DNA of 64,000 nucleotides from Aerococcus sp. (lineage in GTDB: Bacteria; Bacillota; Bacilli; Lactobacillales; Aerococcaceae): assembly GCA_030528285.1 (NCBI GenBank), contig JAUMZE010000001.1, positions 124,001 through 188,000 of the forward strand, given 5' to 3'. Positions 26,102-35,028 of the stretch are shown piece after piece; the first letter of the stretch is position 1, and each line of letters begins with the position of its first letter. A program made the translations under genes and the position numbers. The notes under the pieces are model-generated. The model was not told where the DNA came from. It saw only the letters and a program-made list of their open reading frames with translations, and did not search any database.

Positions 26102-26956
26102 CTAGGCTTCCCGTTGAATACAGCGGAATCCCAAGTGGCTGCTCGTGGTGGTTGCCTCAGCTCCGTTGCGTGCTGCACTGCGATAACGATTGCAGTAGGA
26201 GCAGTGACAGAGGAATGAACCACCGCGGATCGCATAATCCCCCGTTGTTGGCGCGGTTGTGAGTGGATAGGATTCCTGATTGAATGTCTCCAGCATCACT
26301 GCACGCGGATTACGGCACCATTCCCAGACGTTTCCGATCATCTGGTACAGTCCATAATCATTCGGTTCATAATTATAGACCGGCGCCGTTCCTACATAAT
26401 CATCCGCTGCATCATTTTGCCACGGAAATTCGCCTTGCCACGTATTCGCATGGTAGCCCGCCATGTCCACAAGTTCATCACCCCATGGATAGGTCGTTTG
26501 ACTCCCTGCACGCGCCGCACATTCCCACTCGGCCTCAGTCGGGAGCGCCATATCCGCCCACTCACAATATGCCAGCGCATCCGCGAGTGACACATGCACC
26601 ACTGGATGATCCATGTACGCATAGTTGAGCGCTGACGTTGGTCCAAATGGGTGCGACCAGTCTGCACCGGGCACACTCAACCACCAGGGCGTGCCTGCTG
26701 GATGTTCATATTGATGACGCTCCGGTTCCGGAATGAACAGTGCAAACACATAGGACGTGCCTGCCTTTTCTGCGGTTGTCACATAGCCTGTTGACTGCAA
26801 GAATGCCGCAAAATCACGATTCGTCACAGGTGTTTCTGCCATCTCGAATGCAGGCACATGGACAGGTGTTTTCGGTCCCTCAAAATCCTCTACAAATCCT
26901 AAATGATCATCTGTCCCCATGGAAAAAGTCTGTTCTGGTATCTTCACAAATTGCAT
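26102..26956 (-). CDS. Formylglycine-generating enzyme (sulfatase-modifying factor)
   Basis: This 284-residue FGE-domain protein activates sulfatases by oxidising the Cys of CxPxR to formylglycine. The C-terminal active site GGSFLCHCSYCNRYRSAARNG keeps both required cysteines (about residues 250 and 255, spaced as in the human enzyme), plus a third between them. Other family motifs: MAETPVTNRDFAAFL, ALPTEAEWECAARAG, NVWEWC and HLGFRC. The start overlaps the sulfatase stop by 13 bases, so enzyme and activator are coupled. No signal peptide: it acts in the cytoplasm. Confidence 0.9.
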   Translation of the reverse strand: MQFVKIPEQTFSMGTDDHLGFVEDFEGPKTPVHVPAFEMAETPVTNRDFAAFLQSTGYVTTAEKAGTSYVFALFIPEPERHQYEHPAGTPWWLSVPGADWSHPFGPTSALNYAYMDHPVVHVSLADALAYCEWADMALPTEAEWECAARAGSQTTYPWGDELVDMAGYHANTWQGEFPWQNDAADDYVGTAPVYNYEPNDYGLYQMIGNVWEWCRNPRAVMLETFNQESYPLTTAPTTGDYAIRGGSFLCHCSYCNRYRSAARNGAEATTTSSHLGFRCIQREA

Positions 26957-28428
26957 GGGTCATCCCCCTCTGTCGTGTAGTGATTATCCAAAGTCGAAAG
27001 AATTTCTGACTCTGAGATCTTCCTTAACTGCCCCTCCTTAACAAAACCTTCTGGACGGTCAGTTAGATATTTAACTAGTTTCTGATAATATAATTCTAAC
27101 ACAGGGGCATAAGTTGGATCATGGGCAAGATTATGTTGTTCATGTGGATCTGTAGGCATATGAAATAATTGAAATTCATCGCGAACAGGGAACCAGATAA
27201 ATTTCCATTCCTCAGAAAGAATGTATTGGCTGGAATCCTCGCCCAGTGCATGTTCACCATGAAATTCACTTCGCCATCCTTCATAGTTGCCAAATAGTAG
27301 CTGCTTCACACTGCTTCCGTCAACATCAACAGTAGTACCTGTAGCCAGTTCCACTAATGACGGAAAGACATCCTGTAATTTAACGAGAGAGGAAACCGTG
27401 TGTTGTTTGGCCCCAATTAGATTGCCGGGATCATAAATAAATGACGGAATATGGATACTCCCTTGATAAGGGTACGCTTTTCGCAAAAGATAATGCTCTC
27501 CTAGTTGATCACCATGATCAGAAACAAACCAGATAATTGTATTTTTATCCAGTCGAAATTCCTTTAGTGCTGTCAAGAAACGACTCAGCTGATGATCGAT
27601 ATGGGAAACCAATCCTAAGTAAGCAGCTACCATTCGTCGTTGATCATCTTGTTTGAGATGACCTTTCTTTGCATAGATGTTAACGGGGCCATCAGTATGC
27701 TTTTCCCAATTGCCAATATGCAAGTCGATGTTCTCAGGTAAACGATCCATATACATATTGAAATAGTATTCAGGTGGATCTAACGGCGCATGTGGCTTTT
27801 CAAATGACATTTTCAAGAAGAAAGGCACAGTCGGATCTCGTCGTTGGAGAAACTTAATACTTTCACTCACTACCCAATTCGTCGGATGTAATTTCTCATC
27901 ATACGGCCAAGGACGCGCCTCCCAGGAGTTGCAATTCACAGCATCATCAATAATATCTGCCTCATGCCCCAGTTTAGATTTCAAGAACTCTAAGTAATCA
28001 TCAACGTACTCAAACTGACTACCATACGGCTTATCATATTTGCGATCCACATGTAGATAGCCATCGTGCAGTACGACGTGATCATAGCCTAATCGTTTTC
28101 TAGCGGGATATACATGCATTTTACCAATCGCTTCTGTTTGATACCCAAAGTTCTTAAAGGTTTGTGGCAGTGTATTAGTGAAATTCCACGGCACTTCATC
28201 TTCATACCCAACACGCCCAGAATTTTCCTGATCGAGACCTGTTAGCAATGCTGCACGTGCCGGCACACAACTAGGTACCGGCGAATATGCATTTTCAAAG
28301 TTATAGCCTTCGTTTGCCATCATATCTAACGTCGGTGTACTAGCAAAATGATAAGGATCATTTAATGCCAGTGCCTCCGACCGCATTTGATCCACAACAA
28401 TAAGAATGACATTTGGCTTTTCCATCAT
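26944..28428 (-). CDS. Cys-type sulfatase, cytoplasmic
   Basis: This 494-residue type I sulfatase begins with PNVILIVVDQMR (metal-binding Asp13). The modification motif C54-V-P-A-R58 is followed by AALLTG. FVSDHGDQLGEH supplies further active-site residues. There is no signal peptide, so the substrate must be imported, most plausibly as a phosphorylated sulfated sugar through the PTS encoded just upstream. Two adjacent ATGs (28428, 28425) are possible starts after GAGAGGAAAGG. It is coupled to the FGE gene. Substrate is not decided; a sulfated hexosamine from host glycans is a reasonable guess. Confidence 0.88.
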   Translation of the reverse strand: MMEKPNVILIVVDQMRSEALALNDPYHFASTPTLDMMANEGYNFENAYSPVPSCVPARAALLTGLDQENSGRVGYEDEVPWNFTNTLPQTFKNFGYQTEAIGKMHVYPARKRLGYDHVVLHDGYLHVDRKYDKPYGSQFEYVDDYLEFLKSKLGHEADIIDDAVNCNSWEARPWPYDEKLHPTNWVVSESIKFLQRRDPTVPFFLKMSFEKPHAPLDPPEYYFNMYMDRLPENIDLHIGNWEKHTDGPVNIYAKKGHLKQDDQRRMVAAYLGLVSHIDHQLSRFLTALKEFRLDKNTIIWFVSDHGDQLGEHYLLRKAYPYQGSIHIPSFIYDPGNLIGAKQHTVSSLVKLQDVFPSLVELATGTTVDVDGSSVKQLLFGNYEGWRSEFHGEHALGEDSSQYILSEEWKFIWFPVRDEFQLFHMPTDPHEQHNLAHDPTYAPVLELYYQKLVKYLTDRPEGFVKEGQLRKISESEILSTLDNHYTTEGDDPCNL

Positions 28429-28572
28429 CTGCGCCTTTCCTCTCTAACTTCTTATTTAGTTCCATTTTTGCCGATACGTTCCGTTTTTGTCTAATGCGTT
28501 ATTGCCCTTTTCAACTATCCCTCATTATAACATCTCGCTATTTCTTAGCCTTCAATAGAATTCAATCAAAGG

Positions 28573-29397
28573 CTAAGAAGCTACTGCCAACAGTTTAAGA
28601 CTGTATAGAGCAATCGACCCGATCAAAAAGATCCAAATAACCCGTGTGGAATTAAGATGTTTTCGTCCTAATAACCAGTAAGCAATACTTACTAAAAAGA
28701 TCGGTACTAATGCAGGAAGAATCTTATCAAACATGTCTGTTTGCAGGGCTAACTCTTTCTTACCGATCACAAACTTGAAAGGCACAATCACTTTGACAAC
28801 AGTTGGGATTAACCCACCAATCACAAGAACTCCTAGTAAGGTCGCGGAATCAGTTAGATTATTTAACAAATCCCCTACATTAGCAATCAACTTCTTACCT
28901 TCACGAAAAGCAATTGGTAATTCAAAGTAGCGGAGTGCTAAGATCGCAACTGCTACAGCTAGCCACAAGATGACCCCGAATGGATTGCCTTCTAGACCCA
29001 TATACGCAGCGATGGACCCGAAGATAGTTGGCAGGACTGCGCCAAATAATGCGTCTCCTACAGCTGCAAATGGCCCCATCATCCCAGTCTTTAAACCTAT
29101 AACTGAGTCTTTCGCTTCTTCTCCTTTTTCATTTTGTAACGCTAAATCAATTCCCGTAATAAATGCCGACATGAAAGGACTTGAGTTATAGAACTGCACT
29201 TCCATCCGTAGCATCTCTTGCAGGAGTTTTGGATCATGCCCATACATCTTCTTCATGGCAGGAAGAATGGCATGCACATAAGCGATATTCATCATTCGTT
29301 CGTAGTTCCATCCCAACTGTGCACCAAACATATAGCGTAGACTGGCGCGTTTTAAATCTGCATACTCAAGCTTTTGCGATTTAGAGTTCATCATCAT
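28573..29397 (-). CDS. PTS mannose-family EIID
   Basis: This protein of about 274 residues has the EIID layout: an N-terminal cytoplasmic part with RASLRYMFGAQLGWNYERMMN and YVHAILPAMKKMYG, the MGPFAAVGDALFGAVLPTIFGSIAA signature and C-terminal hydrophobic helices. It forms the sugar channel with EIIC. Several ATGs overlap the EIIC stop (DDDEL); ATG 29397, six bases after AAGGAG, is preferred. The operon contains no EIIA or EIIB, so these must be supplied in trans. Confidence 0.9.
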   Translation of the reverse strand: MMMNSKSQKLEYADLKRASLRYMFGAQLGWNYERMMNIAYVHAILPAMKKMYGHDPKLLQEMLRMEVQFYNSSPFMSAFITGIDLALQNEKGEEAKDSVIGLKTGMMGPFAAVGDALFGAVLPTIFGSIAAYMGLEGNPFGVILWLAVAVAILALRYFELPIAFREGKKLIANVGDLLNNLTDSATLLGVLVIGGLIPTVVKVIVPFKFVIGKKELALQTDMFDKILPALVPIFLVSIAYWLLGRKHLNSTRVIWIFLIGSIALYSLKLLAVAS

Positions 29398-30199
29398 CAA
29401 TCTCTCCTTCTACAGACATTCTCACTGTGCCCTGGCGTTGAATTAGACTTTTTAGTTCTTGCTGATTTTGTAGAGATTTATAATAGACCAATGCACATGC
29501 GACTCCAACTAAAGCAATTCCCATCATTGGTATCTGGAAGTAAGCAGCTAGGAGATATCCGACTATCAAATAAGCGAAGAACTTCTTTACTGGAAGATAA
29601 TGTAATAAAATTGCGATCCCAACAACTGGTAACACCGCACCTGCTAGTTTTAATCCACCCATTAGCCAATCTGGAGCATAGTTCAAAACCACATTAATAA
29701 CACTGTTTCCAAAGAATAAAGAGATCGCTACCGGAATGGCACGAGAGAGCGCAATAGGGACCAAACTCAGCCACGCTTCGAGATTAATTTTGTCAAACTC
29801 CAGATCATCTATATGTTTATCTACCCGATGAGCAAAATAAACATTGCAGAAACGAGCAAAGACATCCAACTGCACCATGAGTAAACCAACTGGAACCGAC
29901 ACACCAATAGCAAACTCCATACCTTTGCCACTGGATACACCTAATGCCGTTCCGATAATTGCTCCAGTGGCAAAATCAGGAATTGATGCACCCCCAAATG
30001 TTCCAACCCCCAATACCATTAATTGTAAAGTCGATCCCACAACGAGACCTGTTTGAATGTCTCCCATCACAATTCCCGCTAGAAAACCAGCAATCACCGG
30101 CTTACTAAGCTGAAGTCCAGAGATATAGGGATCAATGCCACAAAGTGCCGACAACAACGTCAACAATATAATATGCATCGTTGAAATACTTCCTGCCAT
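29381..30199 (-). CDS. PTS mannose-family EIIC
   Basis: This 272-residue membrane protein starts at ATG 30199, directly after AGGAGGTTCTATT; the longer frame to 30256 lacks a site. It shows the family pattern SALCGIDPYISGLQLSKPVIAGFLAGIVMGD, GSTLQLMVLGVGTFGGASIPDFATG and a chain of hydrophobic helices. It is the first gene of the sulfated-sugar operon, divergent from a LacI-type regulator, with candidate operators between them. Confidence 0.9.
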   Translation of the reverse strand: MAGSISTMHIILLTLLSALCGIDPYISGLQLSKPVIAGFLAGIVMGDIQTGLVVGSTLQLMVLGVGTFGGASIPDFATGAIIGTALGVSSGKGMEFAIGVSVPVGLLMVQLDVFARFCNVYFAHRVDKHIDDLEFDKINLEAWLSLVPIALSRAIPVAISLFFGNSVINVVLNYAPDWLMGGLKLAGAVLPVVGIAILLHYLPVKKFFAYLIVGYLLAAYFQIPMMGIALVGVACALVYYKSLQNQQELKSLIQRQGTVRMSVEGEIDDDEL

Positions 30200-30277
30200 A
30201 ATAGAACCTCCTATTATTTTTTCAACTACACTTCGCACACGTGTATGCGCTACCATTCAAATTAGTATAGCATCTCA

Positions 30278-30305
30278 TTTACTAACTGTCTACTTATTTA
30301 GTAAA
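30278..30305. promoter_or_regulatory. Inverted TTTACTAA/TTTAGTAAA operator candidate
   Basis: TTTACTAA (30278-30285) and TTTAGTAAA (30297-30305) are mirrored, and TTTACTAAA recurs at 30411-30419 just ahead of the regulator gene. This suggests binding sites of the adjacent LacI-type or another regulator. Confidence 0.45.
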
Positions 30306-30365
30306 TATAGGGAGACTGTTTAATATGCCTCATTGATCTCTTTTCGATTGCGTTCCCCCATTTTA

Positions 30366-30394
30366 TTGACTACACTGATGGACAGAACTATCTT
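30366..30394 (+). promoter_or_regulatory. Promoter of the LacI-type regulator gene
   Basis: TTGACT (30366-30371), 17 bases, TATCTT (30389-30394). The third TTTACTAAA copy lies about 17 bases downstream. Confidence 0.6.
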
Positions 30395-30442
30395 TTTAAG
30401 CCTTTTCATGTTTACTAAAAGTATTCAAAGGAGAAAATAACC

Positions 30443-31437
30443 ATGGCAACTATTAAGGATATTGCGGATGCTGCTGGAGTTTCACAGAGTACTGTCTCTC
30501 GTGTACTGCGATTTGATAACACACTTTCAGTAAGCAGTGAAACGAGGAATCACATTCTCACAATCGCCCAATCATTGAATTACACAACAACAGAACCTAA
30601 ACCTGAACAGAGAAAAGGATCTATATTAATCGTCAACCGCCACTCAGATTTGCTATCTCTGACTGACCTTTATTTTCAATCGATTCGTTGGGGGGCTGAG
30701 ACAGCACTTAAGGGTGCGAGATATTCTATCATCAGCCACACAATCGGTGAGGTTTTCCCACAGGCATCCAAAATAGCAGGAATCATTGCAATTGGTCCTT
30801 TCCATTCATCTGAGGTCTTACAATTAAAATCACTAGATATCCCTCTCGTTGTGATTAACGCTGATACTTTACCTCAACAGGTCAATTGTGTAGTTTCCGA
30901 TTATGAGCAAGCCGTCCAGCAAATCCTTGTTTATTTATCTTCTGATGGCGCACAAACAGTGGGCTTCATTGCAGGATCCTCTACCCATGAATCCGACCAA
31001 ACGGATCCACGTACAAAAGCCTATAACCAGTATATGAACGAACATGGTTTATACAATGAAGCGTTAATTTTTACTGGTGATTTCAGTATTGAAAGCGGTT
31101 ATGACTCTATGCATGCAGCTCTTCACTCCCTAACAACTTCCTTGCCTACTGCCTTCTTTGTGGCAAGTGATACGATGGCGATTGGCGCTATCAAGGCGCT
31201 TCATGATGCTCATGTTGTGGTTCCGATCAAGTAGAAATCATTGGCTTTGGTGATCTGGATGTAAGTAAATATACGACCCCATCTCTCAGTACGATCCATT
31301 TGGCAACGCGCCAGATGGGAGAGACAGGTGTTTGGTTGCTCCAGGAATTAATCGCGGGTCATCTTACAACTCCAATAAAAATCACAACCGCAAGCCAATT
31401 GATTTTTAGAGAGAGCACAAAAAAACAAAATCAGTAA
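30443..31437 (+). pseudogene. LacI/EbgR-type regulator, frameshifted near its end
   Basis: The frame opens with a complete LacI HTH (ATIKDIADAAGVSQSTVSRVL) and a periplasmic-binding-type core (IAIGPFHSSEVLQL, FVASDTMAIGAIKALHDA). It then hits TAG about 10 bases after position 31224. In the next frame the expected ending follows at once: DQVEIIGFGDLDVSKYTTPSLST, then LATRQMGETGVWLL, and a stop at 31435-31437. One missing base near 31224 explains it. The intact protein would be about 331 residues. It is divergent from the EIIC-EIID-sulfatase operon and presumably its regulator; the truncated form lacks part of the effector domain. Confidence 0.82.
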
Positions 31438-31469
31438 AGAAAAACGAGGCCTTGTGCCTACATATCCGC

Positions 31470-31504
31470 AACAAAAAGGCTCATCCCTCAGACAAGCCTT
31501 TTAG
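31470..31504. terminator. Bidirectional terminator after the LacI-type gene
   Basis: AAAGGCT (31475-31481) pairs with AGCCTTT (31495-31501), with A-rich and T-rich flanks. Confidence 0.65.
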
Positions 31505-31529
31505 CATACATGTAATGTTTAGTACCCTA

Positions 31530-32370
31530 CTATTTAACTACTTTTTTAGGTGATAACTTCGCAAAGAATAAAACGATGGGACCGATTACTGGGAATACAG
31601 TCAGATGTTTTAATGGCAAACTGTAGTCACCAGTTGCTTCCAGAATTTTGCCTAAATAGGAGCGGTGCAGAGAGCGAACCAATCTGATTAAACAAATCGA
31701 TAAAGCCAGCCGTCATTGCTCTGATTTTAGGATGGGCTACCTTCACCCCTAAGGCATTGAACACTGGGCTGTACACGAAAGCGCCGATCCCCAACAGAGG
31801 CCCGCTCAGATACAATAAATTAGGCGCACTTGTACTTGCGAAAAATAGAATGGCTGGTGTAAAAAGAAACGGGAAGACTGCTGAGATGACACCCTTTATA
31901 ATAGGTAAGTAATCAGATAAGAAGTCCCCCCACTGGTTTGGAGATAAGTGCCGCAATCCCATAGATGGACATAATCGAACTCGCAAAGACAGAACTCACA
32001 CCGACGTTATTTGTCATATACAAGTTCGTCCGGTTTATGACACCCCACGTGGTTCCCGTTGCAAAGAAACCAGCAACGTATAACAATAAGATGTTTTTAT
32101 CCTTAACAATCCTCGCCAGACTATCTTTTAAAGAGATTTTTTCTGCTAATTTTGGTGTTGCCTCGCTTGGCTTTTCAGTTTTCTTATTCGGCATGCGAAG
32201 TAACAAATCACTAAAACGAGTGCCGGAATGATCGCCGTTGCCAGGAATACGGTCGGCCAACCATAAGTGCTCGCAACACTTGGCGCGTAAGAATTAATCA
32301 TCGTAATTCCAAATGACGCGGAGATAATAAAAATGCCTATTGCGGTCCCTTTTTGGGGGTCACATCATCA
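31530..32370 (-). pseudogene. MFS transporter remnant, several frameshifts and no N-terminus
   Basis: Minus-strand fragments in different frames together cover roughly the last two thirds of a major facilitator. One near 32370-32200 reads GIFIISASFGITMINSYAPSV. A second near 32200-31920 reads DKNILLLYVAGFFATGTTWG and IYGIAALISKPVGG. A third near 31910-31660 reads LLYLSGPLLGIGAFVYSPVFNALG. The C-terminal piece reads LPLKHLTVFPVIGPIVLFFAKLSPKK and ends at 31530. At least four shifts separate them, and the first membrane helices and start codon are missing. It is clearly non-functional. Confidence 0.8.
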
Positions 32371-32436
32371 CCCTATTCTACGCTAGCGGGCATTTCTTTG
32401 TTATATGCATTTTATACAAAGCTAACGATCGCGTGC

Positions 32437-33219
32437 TCACCCCAACAACATCATGCCATTATAGATATTCAGCCCGATAATCAGGATTGTGACTACAATG
32501 TAGACGCGCCGAACGCTCTGATCTGTTATGCGCGTATTGACAACGGAACCGAGATAGCTCCCCATGATTGCAGCTAAAATCACCGGAATCAGGTAAGTCA
32601 GTTCAAAACTCCCGAACCCACTCGTCACAGCGATCGTCACGAGTTTGGCAGCCTGGGCGAAGAAGATAGTGATGATCGAATAAACTGCCGCCTGTTTCAT
32701 CGACATGCCGAAGAAGAAGAGGAAAGCGGCCACGTTAATCGGCCCACCACCAATCCCCAGTAATACCGAGAGAAAGGCAAGTACCCCCCCCATGATGAAC
32801 ATTGGCACACCACCCTTGATATGAAGAGACGCGCGTGAAAAGGTTGAGTAGAGCACCGCCACCCCAAGAATCAAAATGGTGATCGCGATCTGAATCAGTT
32901 TCACCCCGTCCTCACTGGGGAGGAGACGCAATAAATAATCGAAAAACTGATTGCTGATGATCCCACCGAGGATGCAGCCTACTGCTAATGCGAGGCTTTC
33001 CTTCCATTGAATTTTGAACCCGCTCTTCACCTGTTTCGTGATCGAGGTAATGGACATGACGAAAACCGCCACACTGGAGAAGAAGTTGATCATGAACAGC
33101 GGATGATGACCGATCGCATCCAGCACGGGTTTAATAATCACCCCACCTCCGAGTCCTGCCATTGCCCCGAAGAAGACGGCAATTATAATCACAATAAAAT
33201 ATAAGAGATAATAAAACAT
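32437..33219 (-). CDS. TauE/SafE-family (TSUP) anion exporter
   Basis: This 260-residue protein has about eight membrane helices and the duplicated TSUP motif: GAMAGLGGGVIIKPVLD in the first half and GVLAFLSVLLGIGGGPINVAAF in the second. The family exports sulfite, sulfoacetate or related organosulfur anions. Start at 33219 after GAGGGGAG. It lies a few genes from the sulfatase, which would release sulfate inside the cell, so a role in exporting the sulfur oxyanion is attractive but unproven. The gene is intact in an otherwise decayed stretch. Confidence 0.82.
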   Translation of the reverse strand: MFYYLLYFIVIIIAVFFGAMAGLGGGVIIKPVLDAIGHHPLFMINFFSSVAVFVMSITSITKQVKSGFKIQWKESLALAVGCILGGIISNQFFDYLLRLLPSEDGVKLIQIAITILILGVAVLYSTFSRASLHIKGGVPMFIMGGVLAFLSVLLGIGGGPINVAAFLFFFGMSMKQAAVYSIITIFFAQAAKLVTIAVTSGFGSFELTYLIPVILAAIMGSYLGSVVNTRITDQSVRRVYIVVTILIIGLNIYNGMMLLG

Positions 33220-33300
33220 CCAAACAACTCCCCTCTCAATGCGTGTCGCGATGTAATTTCAAACACCTCAGCGCCTACTTAGATTCGATGTTTATCATTG

Positions 33301-33331
33301 TATTTTGAGCGATGCACCACTCACTCAAAAT
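33301..33331. repeat. Perfect inverted repeat upstream of the TSUP gene
   Basis: TATTTTGAG (33301-33309) and CTCAAAATA (33323-33331). There is no T-run, so an operator or RNA hairpin is more likely than a terminator. Confidence 0.5.
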
Positions 33332-33368
33332 AAGACATTTCTTATTGCAGCAGTGAGCTTCTCATTTA

Positions 33369-33560
33369 TTACTGGATCTCCTGGTTTTTCAGCGCCTTGA
33401 TGTGGCGACCGAGCGTTTCAATAATGAACATCGTAGGAAGCTGCGACGTGAGATTGTGATAGCTACAATGTTCCTCATTCGAATAATGGGTAAAATGCTG
33501 ATCCGCTAAATCCACAAGCGCCCCGCCACCCTGATTGGTGACTATCAATTTTTCATCACC
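33369..33560 (-). pseudogene. C-terminal remnant of an RpiR/SIS-type regulator
   Basis: An open stretch without a proper start reads EKLIVTNQGGGALVDLAD, then HYSNEEHCSYHNLTSQLPTMFIIE, and ends ETLGRHIKALKNQEIQ. This resembles the tail of sugar-isomerase (SIS) domains in RpiR regulators, which end with a short dimer helix. The front of the gene is absent. Identification rests on pattern only. Confidence 0.4.
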
Positions 33561-33611
33561 ATTTTACTCGATTTAGTGATAATAACACAACGATGGTGGA
33601 AAAATGACTAT

Positions 33612-33652
33612 GAAAAAACCACTCTGCAACAAAACAAAGTGGTTTGGTTTTT
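33612..33652 (-). terminator. Terminator of the rplM-rpsI operon
   Basis: AACCACT (33617-33623) pairs with AGTGGTT (33638-33644) and TTTTTT follows on the minus strand. Confidence 0.8.
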
Positions 33653-33667
33653 CCAAATGTAAATAAA

Positions 33668-34060
33668 TTAACGTTTGGAGAACTGAGGAGCTTTACGAGC
33701 TTTCTTCAGACCTGGTTTACGACGTTCCTTCATACGAGGGTCACGTGTCAATAAGCCAGCATCCTTCAATGATTTGCGGAAATCTGGGTCAACTTGGAGC
33801 AACGCCCGAGCGATCCCATGACGAGCTGCACCAGATTGTCCGGTGAATCCGCCACCTTTAACGTTAATGTAAGCATCATATTGACCTTCAGTTTCGGTTG
33901 TCGCGAATGGTTGTTGAACAATCACGAATAACGAAGCGTATGGTAGGTAGTCTTCCATGGATTTACCGTTGAAGATCACTTTACCACTACCAGGTACTAA
34001 GCGTACGCGGGCAACGGAATCTTTACGGCGACCAGTTCCTGTATATTGTGCTTGTGCCAC
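33668..34060 (-). CDS. rpsI: 30S ribosomal protein S9
   Basis: This 130-residue protein starts [20 protein letters not shown], has [20 protein letters not shown] and ends with the basic [14 protein letters not shown] tail that reaches the ribosomal P-site. Complete, 14 bases after rplM. Confidence 0.98.
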   Translation of the reverse strand: MAQAQYTGTGRRKDSVARVRLVPGSGKVIFNGKSMEDYLPYASLFVIVQQPFATTETEGQYDAYINVKGGGFTGQSGAARHGIARALLQVDPDFRKSLKDAGLLTRDPRMKERRKPGLKKARKAPQFSKR

Positions 34061-34074
34061 TTGCTGTTCCCTCC

Positions 34075-34518
34075 TTAGATTAAGTCTTCGATGTTCAATG
34101 CAACGGGTTGTTGTGCGGCATGTTTATGTTCAGACCCTGCATAAACGTGCAGATGTTTGAACTGTAAACGACCTAAACTATTGTGTGGTAACATCCCACG
34201 AATCGAGTTTTCCACTAAACGTTCAGGTTTTTGTTCACGCAGAGTGCCGGCAGTGACTTCCTTGATTCCTCCTGGATAGCCAGAGTGGTGGAAGTATTTC
34301 TTGTCACTTGCTTTTTTACCCGTTAATTTTACTTTTTCTGCGTTGATGATAATCACAGAATCACCCGTGTCGACGTTCGGGGTAAAAGTTGGTTTATTTT
34401 TACCACGTAACATGCTTGCTGCTACAGTTGACAAACGGCCAAGTGGGACATCTGTCGCATCGAGCAACACCCATTTACGTTCAGTTTCATTTGGCTTAGC
34501 CATGTATGTTTGACGCAT
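34075..34518 (-). CDS. rplM: 50S ribosomal protein L13
   Basis: This 147-residue protein has [26 protein letters not shown] and the family signature [21 protein letters not shown]. First gene of rplM-rpsI, GGAGG before ATG 34518. It has its own promoter and a leader of about 80 bases. Confidence 0.98.
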   Translation of the reverse strand: MRQTYMAKPNETERKWVLLDATDVPLGRLSTVAASMLRGKNKPTFTPNVDTGDSVIIINAEKVKLTGKKASDKKYFHHSGYPGGIKEVTAGTLREQKPERLVENSIRGMLPHNSLGRLQFKHLHVYAGSEHKHAAQQPVALNIEDLI

Positions 34519-34636
34519 GTGTATTCCTCCGTGTCTTACTTATAAACGATTGTTCGATTCACAATTAGATTCCGGGGCTAATCGTGGGGCAAACAATACC
34601 GTTTAATATCATACGGTTTTAACACGCTAAAGTCAA
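34519..34636 (-). promoter_or_regulatory. rplM promoter and leader (possible L13 autoregulatory element)
   Basis: On the minus strand TTGACT (34636-34631), a 17-base spacer, and TATGAT (34613-34608) form a near-consensus promoter. The leader of about 80 bases contains short pairings (for example GATTAG with CTAATT). Firmicute rplM leaders are known to bind L13; whether this one does cannot be decided by eye. Confidence 0.7.
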
Positions 34637-34854
34637 CCCATAATCACTAGTAAACACCCGGTTGTGTTGTAAAAGTTATGCCTGTTCTATTAAGGACATA
34701 TACACCTTTTTAGGAACCTTAAGGCTGTTTTTTCTCGTTGACTTCTCATCATGAGAAAGAATCTAGCCCATTTTCTCATGATCCTCTAATCATATGAAGG
34801 AGCTCCTGTTGGCCTCAAAAAGATAAGAAGAGTTCTTCCACCTCTTATTCCAAA
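34637..34854. other. Non-coding interval with one perfect inverted repeat
   Basis: No gene is supported. CATGAGAAA (34750-34758) and TTTCTCATG (34772-34780) form a nine-base-pair hairpin without a T-run. Together with the rplM leader this makes the gap of about 340 bases between rplM and the small membrane protein gene. Confidence 0.5.
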
Positions 34855-35028
34855 CTATGTCAATACATGGAGCATCAGTAAAATCGCCAATAATATTAAC
34901 AGTAGTAACCCTAGAAAAAGAGCACTAAGGTAGAATGTCCGTTGACTTCTGCGATAGAGATAATAGCCTGATCCTAGAAGCAAAATATCTGCTATAAAAG
35001 CGATGATAAGTAACATATTCAGTGCCAT
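34855..35028 (-). CDS. 57-residue membrane protein coupled to pepF
   Basis: The ATG shares one base with the pepF stop (TAATG), and the frame is intact to 34855. Two hydrophobic helices (about residues 2-21 and 31-55) are joined by a basic, Tyr-rich loop YYLYRRSQRTF. No family is recognised. The tight stop-start overlap with a conserved gene makes chance unlikely. Function unknown. Confidence 0.6.
   Translation of the reverse strand: MALNMLLIIAFIADILLLGSGYYLYRRSQRTFYLSALFLGLLLLILLAILLMLHVLT

Noticed and set aside
32372..32436. Extra coding sequence between the MFS remnant and TSUP
   Set aside because: Short, stop-containing in all frames; probably the eroded front of the MFS gene.
34750..34780. 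Hairpin as a terminator
   Set aside because: Perfect arms but no T-run on either strand.
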